Part shown: positions 57,319 to 64,000 of the stretch, one piece after another
Numbering within the stretch: position 1 is the stretch's first letter
Layout: every line of letters begins with the position of its first letter
DNA from: Deinococci bacterium
GTDB lineage: Bacteria; Deinococcota; Deinococci; Deinococcales; Trueperaceae
Length of the DNA: 64,000 bases
Assembly: GCA_030149325.1 (NCBI GenBank)
Contig: JASBRS010000023.1
Location: 1 to 64,000 of the forward strand
Direction: 5' to 3'
The notes under the pieces: generated by a model
What the model was told of the DNA's origin: nothing
Databases searched by the model: none
The model's input: only the letters and a program-made list of their open reading frames with translations
Translations under genes and position numbers: made by a program

Positions 57319-57660
57319 TCACTGCGGCGGCGCGCCACCGCTCGCCAGCGCCACCAACCGGTCGTAGTCGTCGGGCCATTCGGGATCGTCGAGCGCGGCT
57401 CGGTTGCGCCGCACCTCGCCGCAGCGCCGGCAGCGGTGCAAGATCACCCAGCCCTTCTTGCCGCTGTGCTCCACCGCCACCGGCTCGAGCACACCCCCGC
57501 AGTCGCTGGCGCGATCGCCGGGGTGGACGTCGACGTGCAGCGAGTGCAGGCACACCGGGCAGTGGTTGCGGTAGCTGCCGTTCGCGAGAGCCGGCACCTC
57601 CGTACCGCACACCGCGCAGGTGAAGCCCTGGTTGGCCCCCTGGCCGATGAAGCGTCGCAC
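57319..57660 (-). CDS. RNHCP-domain zinc protein
   Basis: A 113-aa protein with the RNHCP domain. It has two CxxC pairs (CAVCG and CPVCLHS after the name-giving YRNHCPVC), then GDRASDCGG, and a final CRRCG. These likely bind two zinc ions. Function unknown; many bacteria have it as a stand-alone protein. GTG 57660 lies 7 nt after TACACT (leaderless). It heads a three-gene run with the enoyl-CoA hydratase and amidohydrolase. Confidence 0.85.
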   Translation of the reverse strand: MRRFIGQGANQGFTCAVCGTEVPALANGSYRNHCPVCLHSLHVDVHPGDRASDCGGVLEPVAVEHSGKKGWVILHRCRRCGEVRRNRAALDDPEWPDDYDRLVALASGGAPPQ

Positions 57661-57667
57661 CTCAGGC

Positions 57668-57673
57668 AGTGTA
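57668..57673 (-). promoter_or_regulatory. -10 box of the RNHCP gene (leaderless type)
   Basis: TACACT on the minus strand lies 7 nt before GTG 57660. Confidence 0.55.
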
Positions 57674-57776
57674 CCCGCGCGCCGCGCCGCTGGGACCTGG
57701 CTCGGGGACTCGGGGACCCTCGGGCGCGGCCTTCGAGGCGTCTGGTTGCGGCGCCGAGCCGGCGCGGTGCCCTGGC

Positions 57777-59171
57777 TCAGCTCGGGGCGACGGGCGCTCC
57801 CACCCGCCGCCGCACCTCGGCGACGTAGCGCGCCGGGTCGTACTTGCGGCGCAGGCCCGCGGCCGTCATGCTGCGCACCGTTCCGAACACGGCGCGCTCC
57901 GGGAACGGCCGGTCGTGCAGGCCGTAGCACCAGGCCACGCCGGCGAAGCTGTTGGCATCGCCGCCGTCGAGGAAGTAGCGGTTGTTCAGCTCCAGGGTGC
58001 GCTCGAAGCCCTGCTCGGGATCGGCCGTCCAGGCCAGCAGGCGCTTGCCCCAGTACATGCGCAGGGTCGGGTGCATGGCGCCGGTCTCCAGCATCTCGAG
58101 CATGGCGGCGTCGAAGGCCTCGTCGCCGGTGGCGGCCTCGAGCAGCGCCTCGTCGGAGACCAGCCTCTCGCGCGCGTCGGCACGATGCGCCGCCAGCGTG
58201 GCGCGCGCCCAGGCGGGGACCCCGCGGTAGCGGTCGTAGTCGGGCTGCCGCACCACGTAGTTCACCGCCAGCTCGCGCCGCACCACCAGCTGCTCCACGA
58301 ACGCGCCCGCCGTCTCCGGCGGCACGTCGGTCCGACGTAGACGCTCGATCACACGCAGCGGCGAGATCTGGCCGTAGCGCAGGTACATGCTGAGCTCCGA
58401 GCCCGAGCGGCCCTCGATGCGGCGGCGCTCCTCGGGGTAGCGCGCCAGGCGCTCGTCGGCGAAGCGCTCCAGGCGTTCCATGGCGTGGCGGCTGCCGCCC
58501 GGGTGGTGCCGCGACACCGGAGCGGGGCCCCGGCCGCCCGCCAGCTCGCGCGCCCGCAGGTCCGGCCGAGCGAGGTCGAGCCCTTCGCCGAGCCCCGGAT
58601 CGACGGCCGCGACGCGCGGGGGCCGCAGCTCCGGCAGCCCCAGGAAGCGCCCCAAGTGCTCCTGCACCCGCGGCCGGAAGGTCCGGGCGGCCACCTCGAG
58701 ACGCGACGATGCCACCTCGGCCGGCACCACCACGTCGCCCTCGATCTCCACCACCGGGACGCCCGCCGACTCGGCCACACGGAGGCGCAGGGCACGCGGC
58801 CGGCGCAGGTAGGCGCCGTCGCAGACCAGCAGGCAGGCGTCGGCGGCGAGTTCCAGCACCCGCTCCGCGGGATCGCCCGCCCGCGCCAGGAAGGCGATGC
58901 CACGTTCCGCCAGCTCCCGCGCCGTCTCCTGGAGCCCCTCGAGCTGGAAGGCCAGGGCGCGCTCGCTGACCTCGGGCGCCTCGGTGTCGAGCGTCGCCAG
59001 CACCACCACCGGCCGGCCGAGGCGGTCGGCCTCGGCGACCGCCCACGCCAGCGCCGGGTTGTCGTGGGCGCGCTGGCTGCGGCCCATCCAGTACAGCAGG
59101 TAGCGGCCGGGCGCGGGCTCGCCCTCGACCCGCACGTGCACGCGCTCGGCGTCGATGCCGTGGAGCAGCAT
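57777..59171 (-). CDS. Deoxyribodipyrimidine photolyase (phr-type)
   Basis: Cryptochrome/photolyase-family flavoprotein, 464 aa, likely repairs UV pyrimidine dimers with blue light. It has the N-terminal antenna-binding domain (LLYWMGRSQRAHDNPAL) and the FAD-binding helical domain (SELSMYLRYGQISPLRV; FVEQLVVRRELAVNYV; MHPTLRMYWGKRLLAW; NNRYFLDGGDANSFAGVAWCYG). These segments are those of class II photolyases. The ATG 59171 follows TAGGCT by 6 nt (leaderless). Confidence 0.93.
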   Translation of the reverse strand: MLLHGIDAERVHVRVEGEPAPGRYLLYWMGRSQRAHDNPALAWAVAEADRLGRPVVVLATLDTEAPEVSERALAFQLEGLQETARELAERGIAFLARAGDPAERVLELAADACLLVCDGAYLRRPRALRLRVAESAGVPVVEIEGDVVVPAEVASSRLEVAARTFRPRVQEHLGRFLGLPELRPPRVAAVDPGLGEGLDLARPDLRARELAGGRGPAPVSRHHPGGSRHAMERLERFADERLARYPEERRRIEGRSGSELSMYLRYGQISPLRVIERLRRTDVPPETAGAFVEQLVVRRELAVNYVVRQPDYDRYRGVPAWARATLAAHRADARERLVSDEALLEAATGDEAFDAAMLEMLETGAMHPTLRMYWGKRLLAWTADPEQGFERTLELNNRYFLDGGDANSFAGVAWCYGLHDRPFPERAVFGTVRSMTAAGLRRKYDPARYVAEVRRRVGAPVAPS

Positions 59172-59177
59172 GCGGCC

Positions 59178-59183
59178 AGCCTA
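59178..59183 (-). promoter_or_regulatory. -10 box of the photolyase gene (leaderless type)
   Basis: TAGGCT on the minus strand lies 6 nt before ATG 59171. Confidence 0.5.
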
Positions 59184-59257
59184 CGCTGCGCTCTGCACCG
59201 CGACTGCGTGCCAGCCCCGAAACCGCTGCCGGCACCGGGCCGCCGGCTGGGCCGCTC

Positions 59258-59263
59258 TACAAT
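59258..59263 (+). promoter_or_regulatory. -10 box of the ABC-F gene
   Basis: TACAAT, 37 nt before ATG 59301. The leader would be about 30 nt. Confidence 0.45.
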
Positions 59264-59300
59264 GGGCGGGCACCCGCTGCCCCAGCGGCGGTGCGCGACC

Positions 59301-61709
59301 ATGGAGCTCCTTCACCTGCGGCACCTCACCCTCCTGCGCAACGGCGAACCGCTGCTCGCGGACCTCGACCTGCGGCTGCGCACGGGCAGCCGCATCGGCG
59401 TGGTCGGCTCCAACGGGGCCGGCAAGTCGACGTTGCTCTCCGCCGTCGCCGGTCGGCTCGCCCCCGACGACGGGGCCGTCCTCCGACCCCCCGGCGTCCG
59501 CCTCGGCTACCTGCCCCAGCAACTCGACGAGCTCCCTGCGAGCCGCGTCTGGGAGGCCGCCGCCGCCGGCCTGCTGGCGGCCCGCGAGGCCGAGGCGCGG
59601 CTGCGTGAGGAGGAGCGCCGCTGGGCCCAGGACGCCACCTCCGCCGACGCCCTCGCCGAGGCCCTGGAGACCTTCGAACGCCTGGGCGGCTACCGCGCCG
59701 AGGCCGACCTGCGCGAGACGCTGGCGGCCGTCGGGTTCCCCGAGTCGAGCTACGACCGGCCGACGGCACAGCTCTCGGGAGGCGAGCGCCGCCGCCTGGC
59801 GCTGGCGGCCGCCCTGGCCGGAGAGCCGGAGCTGCTGGTGCTCGACGAACCGACCAACCACCTCGACCTGGCCATGCGCGCCTGGCTGGGACGTCGCCTG
59901 GCACGCTGGCGAGGCGCGGTGCTGCTGGTCTCGCACGACCGTGCCCTGCTCGACAGCGCCACCGACGCCACCCTCTTCCTCGAACGCGGTACCTGGGAGC
60001 TACGGCGCAGCAGCTACGGTCGCGCGCGGGCCGCCCGCGACCGCGACCTGCGGGCGCTGCGGCGGCGCGACGCCGAGCGCCGCAAGGAGGCCGAGCGCCT
60101 TCGGGCCATGGCCGAGGAGCTCGGCCGGCGCGGCGACCGATCGGCGGTACGCCGCCGCCGCCAGGCCGAACGCCGCCACCAGCAGGCGGCGGCCACGGCC
60201 CCGGAGGCGGGCGAGGCGTCGCCGACCGTGCTCGAGCCGGTGACGGGCACCCGCCAGGGCGTCTTGCTGGAGGCGCGTCACCTGCGGCGCGAGGGCGTGC
60301 TCGAGGTGCCCTACCTGCGCCTGGAGGCCGGGCGCCGCGTCGCCCTGGTCGGGCCCAACGGCTCGGGCAAGAGCACGCTGCTGGCTCTGTTGGCGGGGGA
60401 GTTGGCGTCGGACGATCCGGCCGCGGAGCTGCGCTACGCCAGCGGCCTGCGCCTGGCCCACCTGCGGCAGCTCGACCGCGGGCTCGGGGCGGGACAGCCG
60501 GTGGTGGCGCAGCTCGAGGAGGCCGTGGGCCGAGGGCAGGCGCGCCGCCTGCTGGCCGAGGTGGGCGTCGGCGCCGACGCCTGGACGCGCCCGCCCGAGG
60601 CGCTGTCGGGCGGCGAACGCGCCCGTGCCGGGCTGGCGCTGCTGCTGGCGCGGCGAGCCGACCTGGTGCTGCTCGACGAACCCGGGAACGATCTGGACCT
60701 GGCCGCCCTCGAGGCCCTCGAAGAGGCCCTGCGGGGAGGCAGCGCCGGCGTGGTGCTGGCCACCCACGACCGGCGGCTGGCCGAGGCCATCGCCGACGAG
60801 GTGTGGGCGATCCGCGACGGCGTCCTGCTGCGCTACGCCGACGTCGCCGGCTACGTGGCCGGTGCGGAGCCGCTCGGCGGTATCACGGAGCACGCGGACG
60901 ACCTGCCGGATGGTGGATCCGACGAAGCGACGGCGACGGCCGCGCAAGCCCCGCCGCCGCGCAGCGACGCGCTTCCGGCCGAGGTCGAGCGCGAGGCGCC
61001 GTCCGCGACCGCCTTGGGCCCCGTTGACGACGCGACCGCGGCGCTGCGGGTCCGATTGGAGCGGCTCGAGGACGAACGCAACGCCATCGAGCGGGCGCTG
61101 GAGGACCCCCTGCGGCTGGCCGACCGGGAGCGGGAACGGCTGGCGGCGCGGCGCGCCGCGCTGGAGGACGAGCTGGCCTCGGCCTACGATGCCCTGCTCG
61201 AGCCCCCGGCCCCTCGCTTCCGCGTGCGCGAGCGTGGCGTCGAGGTCCATGCCGACCGCTACGGGGACGGACTGCTGGTGATGGTGGTGCCGGGCGACCA
61301 GGCGGCGGCCGCGATGGACGCCGCCCTGCGGGCGTTGGCCGGGGATCCCGGGGCGGCGGCGCGTGTGGCGGCGCTGCCGTGGCCGCGGGCCCAGGTGCAC
61401 CGTGCCGATCGGGTCGGGCACATCGCCGTCCTGGAGCCCGGCCGGAGTTGCCTGCTGCCCTGGGCGCGGAGCTGCCTGGTCGACGCCGCCGCCCACTTCG
61501 CCTTCACCCTGCTCGACGTACGAGCCGTACAGCACTTCACCCCCGGCGACCTCCCCGGCAGCCGCCTGACGCCGGCCGGCGACGGCTGGTGGAGCTGGGG
61601 CCGGGCCGACTTCCTGCGCGCCGAGGGCCTGGAGGACGTCCGCCCGGCCCGGCGAGGCGCCCGTCGCCGTCGCGGACGTCGGCGGGCACTCCGCCGGGAG
61701 ACGCCGTGA
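59301..61709 (+). CDS. ABC-F ATPase with a novel C-terminal domain
   Basis: Tandem ABC ATPase of the ABC-F family, 802 aa, soluble, with no membrane segments. Domain 1: GSNGAGKST (37-45), LSGGERRR (near 157), LDEPTNHLD. The basic linker (about 235-300, many Arg) follows. Domain 2: GPNGSGKST (near 351), LSGGERAR, LDEPGNDLD. ABC-F proteins act on ribosomes, but this one differs in the second Walker B (PGND instead of PTNH). After a coiled coil (about 585-635, LERLEDERNAIERALED) comes a further domain of about 150 residues that I do not recognise (640-790), ending in an Arg-rich tail. Usual length is 500-650. Confidence 0.9.
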   Translation: MELLHLRHLTLLRNGEPLLADLDLRLRTGSRIGVVGSNGAGKSTLLSAVAGRLAPDDGAVLRPPGVRLGYLPQQLDELPASRVWEAAAAGLLAAREAEARLREEERRWAQDATSADALAEALETFERLGGYRAEADLRETLAAVGFPESSYDRPTAQLSGGERRRLALAAALAGEPELLVLDEPTNHLDLAMRAWLGRRLARWRGAVLLVSHDRALLDSATDATLFLERGTWELRRSSYGRARAARDRDLRALRRRDAERRKEAERLRAMAEELGRRGDRSAVRRRRQAERRHQQAAATAPEAGEASPTVLEPVTGTRQGVLLEARHLRREGVLEVPYLRLEAGRRVALVGPNGSGKSTLLALLAGELASDDPAAELRYASGLRLAHLRQLDRGLGAGQPVVAQLEEAVGRGQARRLLAEVGVGADAWTRPPEALSGGERARAGLALLLARRADLVLLDEPGNDLDLAALEALEEALRGGSAGVVLATHDRRLAEAIADEVWAIRDGVLLRYADVAGYVAGAEPLGGITEHADDLPDGGSDEATATAAQAPPPRSDALPAEVEREAPSATALGPVDDATAALRVRLERLEDERNAIERALEDPLRLADRERERLAARRAALEDELASAYDALLEPPAPRFRVRERGVEVHADRYGDGLLVMVVPGDQAAAAMDAALRALAGDPGAAARVAALPWPRAQVHRADRVGHIAVLEPGRSCLLPWARSCLVDAAAHFAFTLLDVRAVQHFTPGDLPGSRLTPAGDGWWSWGRADFLRAEGLEDVRPARRGARRRRGRRRALRRETP

Positions 61710-62782
61710 ACCCCGGTCCCCCACGACCCGGTGCGGGCCGCCGCGGGCGATCGCCGCGGGCCCCGAGGCGGCGGAGCGCCGGGCGGGCGCCGCTCGCCCT
61801 GCTCGCCCTGGGCGTGGCCGCCCTCCTGGTGCCATGGCCGCAACCGTGGGTCGAACGGTTCTCCGCCCGCGGAGCGTACCCGCTGGCCACGCACCTCCTC
61901 GCGCCCGCGGTCGGCGCGGTGCCGTGGAGCGTCACCCTGACCCTGGTGGCGACGTGGCTGGCGGTCGTGATCGCCTCCCTGCCCCGCCCAAGCGGCCGAC
62001 GCTGGCTGCTCCGCGGCCTGCTGCCCTGGAGCGCCGCGGTGGTGGTGCTGGGGTTCTCGTTGGGCTGGGGGCTCGAGTACCGTCGCGACACGCTGGCCGC
62101 GCTGCTGGCGCTCCCGTCGGGCCCGCCCGACGCCGCGCAGGTGGCGTCGGCGGAGACGCTGCTGCTCCAGACCCTGCGCGCCACCGATGGCTCGCCCCCG
62201 GCCGGCCCTTCCGCCGTGCGGGCCGCCTCGGCCTGCGTGGTCGACGAGGTGCGGCGCCTCACGGGCGTGACGGTGGCGCTGTCCCCCCGCGTGAAGCTGC
62301 TGCCGGCCGGCTCGCTGCTGCGCCTCGGCTTCGCGGGCGTCACCTCCCCGTGGCTGCTCGAGCCCCACGTCGACGCCGGCCTGCCGCCGGCCGCCTTCCT
62401 GGCCACCGCCACCCACGAGCTCACGCACGCCGCCGGCTTCGCGCGCGAGGCCGACACCGACGCCCTGTCGGTGCTGGCCGGGCTGCGCTGTGCCGACCCG
62501 GCGGTGCGCTACGCCGTCGCGCTGCACGCCCTCGATCTGCTCCTCGCCGCGCTGCCGTCCCCGCAACGCCAGGCGTTGGCCGAGCAGCTACCGCCGCGGG
62601 CGGTCGCCGACCTGCGCGCCGCCTCGGACGCCGCTGCGCACTTCCGCGTGGCCTGGCTCGAGCACGCGGCCACCGGCGCCTACGCCGGCTACCTGCGCAG
62701 CCGCGGCGTGAGCGCCGGCATGGCCGACTACGGTCGGGCGCTGACGCTCGTCGTCCAGGCGCTGGCGCACGGCGTCACCTGA
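61706..62782 (+). CDS. DUF3810-like membrane metallopeptidase
   Basis: A 358-aa membrane protein with two to three N-terminal hydrophobic segments (within about 30-130) and a gluzincin site HELTHAAGFAREADTDAL (from about residue 237): HExxH with a downstream Glu. This resembles the DUF3810 family; the substrate is unknown. The GTG 61706 overlaps the ABC-F stop (GTGA), so it is cotranslated with that gene. Confidence 0.78.
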   Translation: MNPGPPRPGAGRRGRSPRAPRRRSAGRAPLALLALGVAALLVPWPQPWVERFSARGAYPLATHLLAPAVGAVPWSVTLTLVATWLAVVIASLPRPSGRRWLLRGLLPWSAAVVVLGFSLGWGLEYRRDTLAALLALPSGPPDAAQVASAETLLLQTLRATDGSPPAGPSAVRAASACVVDEVRRLTGVTVALSPRVKLLPAGSLLRLGFAGVTSPWLLEPHVDAGLPPAAFLATATHELTHAAGFAREADTDALSVLAGLRCADPAVRYAVALHALDLLLAALPSPQRQALAEQLPPRAVADLRAASDAAAHFRVAWLEHAATGAYAGYLRSRGVSAGMADYGRALTLVVQALAHGVT

Positions 62783-62808
62783 CGCGGCCCGTCGCGGCCG
62801 CGGGCGCC

Positions 62809-64000
62809 TCAGGCGGGTCCCGCGACGGGTTCGGGCTCGGGCCCCAGGTTGCGGCGGATCAGCGCGTCGCTGTCGGGGTCGCGGCCCATGAAGGCGCGGA
62901 AGAGCACCGCCGGGTCCTCGCTGTCGCCGCGCGACAGCACGGTCTCGACCAGCGCGCGCCCGGTCTCGGGGTTGAAGATGCCCTCGCGCTGGAAGCGGCT
63001 GAAGACGTCGGCGTCGAGCACCTCGCTCCACTTGTAGCTGTAGTAGCCGGCCGCGTAGCCTCCCGCGAAGACGTGACTGAACGACGTCAGGAACTGGTTG
63101 TGGGCGAACTCGGGGCGCACCACGAAGGGCTCCATCACGTGCTGCCCGAAGGCGACGGGGTCGCCGCCGAGCCACGGGTCGTAGTCGACGTGGAGCGCCA
63201 GGTCCACGGTGCCCAGGCTGAGCTGCCGCATCTGCATCATGGCGCCCAGGAAGGTGCGGCTGTCGGACAGCCGCCGGAACAGCTCGTCGGGGATGGCGGC
63301 GCCCGTCTCGACGTGGTGGGCGAAGAGGTCGAGCCCCTCGCGCTCCCACGCCCAGTTCTCGAGGAGCTGCGACGGCAGCTCCACGAAGTCCCAGGCCACG
63401 CTGCCCAGGCTGCCGCGGGCCGGCACCTCGACGCGCCCCAGCAGGTGGTGCAGCAGGTGGCCGAACTCGTGGAACAGGGTGGTGACCTCGTCGTGCGTCA
63501 GCAGCGCCGGCTCGTCGCCCGTCGAGGGCGTGACGTTGGCCACGATGACGCCCACGTGCGGACCGAAGCCGCCGCTCGAGGCGGTGGCCGACCCCGGTCC
63601 CCCGGTGATCATCGGGTTCATCCAGGCGCCGTCCCGCTTCGACTCGCGCGGGTACCAGTCGGCGTAGAACGACCCCAGGCGCGCACCGTCGGCGTCGAGC
63701 AGGTCGAAGACCTGCACCTCCTCGTGCCAGGTGGCGGCGTCGTCGACGGCGCGGACCTGCACCCCGAAGAGGCGCTCGGAGATCGCGAAGATGCCGCCCA
63801 AGACGGTATCGAGTCGGAAGTACGGGCGCAGCTCCTCCTCGTCGAAGTCGAAGCGCGAGCGCCTCAGCTTCTCGGCCACGTAGTCGACGTCCCAGGGCTC
63901 GAGCCGGTCGATCCCCAGCTCGTCGCGCGCGAACTCCGTGAGCGTGCGGGTCTCAGCGCGGAAGTAGGGCAGCGTGCGGCGTGCCAGTCGACGCTCGAAC
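62809..64000 (-). CDS. M3 family oligopeptidase, 5' end outside the window
   Basis: Thimet-oligopeptidase-like M3A metallopeptidase (PrlC/oligopeptidase A type). The 397 visible codons continue to the window edge without a stop; the visible start of the fragment is FERRLARRTLPYFRAETRTL, followed by LGIDRLEPWDVDYVAEKLR. The zinc site is FHEFGHLLHHLL, with a downstream Glu in ELPSQLLENW. The C-terminus (FAGGYAAGYYSYKWSE; FMGRDP) is intact. Cleaves short peptides in the cytosol. The full protein is expected to be about 680 aa. Confidence 0.94.
   Translation of the reverse strand, partial: FERRLARRTLPYFRAETRTLTEFARDELGIDRLEPWDVDYVAEKLRRSRFDFDEEELRPYFRLDTVLGGIFAISERLFGVQVRAVDDAATWHEEVQVFDLLDADGARLGSFYADWYPRESKRDGAWMNPMITGGPGSATASSGGFGPHVGVIVANVTPSTGDEPALLTHDEVTTLFHEFGHLLHHLLGRVEVPARGSLGSVAWDFVELPSQLLENWAWEREGLDLFAHHVETGAAIPDELFRRLSDSRTFLGAMMQMRQLSLGTVDLALHVDYDPWLGGDPVAFGQHVMEPFVVRPEFAHNQFLTSFSHVFAGGYAAGYYSYKWSEVLDADVFSRFQREGIFNPETGRALVETVLSRGDSEDPAVLFRAFMGRDPDSDALIRRNLGPEPEPVAGPA

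Overview
This is a 64-kb, very GC-rich chromosomal window, densely packed with housekeeping genes on both strands. I see no rRNA, insertion sequence, prophage or CRISPR array. It is most likely from the Deinococcota, perhaps the Trueperaceae lineage. This rests on inference: at least 15 genes have a TANNNT -10 box only 5-9 nt before the start codon (the leaderless arrangement known from Deinococcus), a PrcB-type lipoprotein is present, MEP and carotenoid genes lie side by side, and topoisomerase I and ClpC have unusual layouts. No species can be named from the sequence alone.

Layout. 1-5 kb: phytoene synthase (cut by the window edge), ispG, an inositol-monophosphatase-family phosphatase, a dNTP triphosphohydrolase and a PrcB-like lipoprotein. 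5-10 kb: one ORF joining a glycosyltransferase to an exported FAD oxidoreductase, then a patatin/AAA-ATPase pair. 10-18.5 kb: DNA maintenance and lipid genes dnaX-ybaB-recR-topA-cupin-recO-plsY. 18.5-26 kb: folC with an HD-domain gene, a SpoIIM-like membrane protein, trpS with an alkaline-phosphatase-superfamily gene, and a molybdopterin oxidoreductase. 26-34 kb: M23 peptidase/hpt, a pseudouridine synthase, a thioesterase, an M29 aminopeptidase, tRNA-Leu(CAG) and glyQ-glyS. 34-41 kb: clpC, radA, a PIN/TRAM membrane protein, tRNA-Ala(UGC), a methyltransferase, a small unknown gene and a 2-hydroxyacid dehydrogenase. 41.7-48 kb: a seven-gene respiratory operon encoding a CuA/haem-copper oxidase and a Rieske/cytochrome b complex, with cytochrome c domains fused to CoxB and to cytochrome b. 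48-54 kb: gyrB, a haem-binding protein, a two-component system and proA. 54-64 kb: SDR, amidohydrolase, enoyl-CoA hydratase, RNHCP protein, photolyase, a long ABC-F protein, a membrane gluzincin and a truncated M3 oligopeptidase.

Two observations stand out. First, dnaX ends in frame right after a run of seven A's. The -1 frame from that run stays open for 258 more codons and carries what looks like the usual tau C-terminus, and a strong hairpin begins 8 nt downstream. This is the architecture of a programmed frameshift, but here the shift lengthens the protein instead of shortening it. Second, five genes (rluB-type, clpC, radA, a methyltransferase and a response regulator) are preceded by a tiny ORF that starts 5-8 nt after a -10 box. 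In each case its TGA stop overlaps the NTG start of the real gene, suggesting leaderless leader peptides that deliver ribosomes by stop-start coupling.
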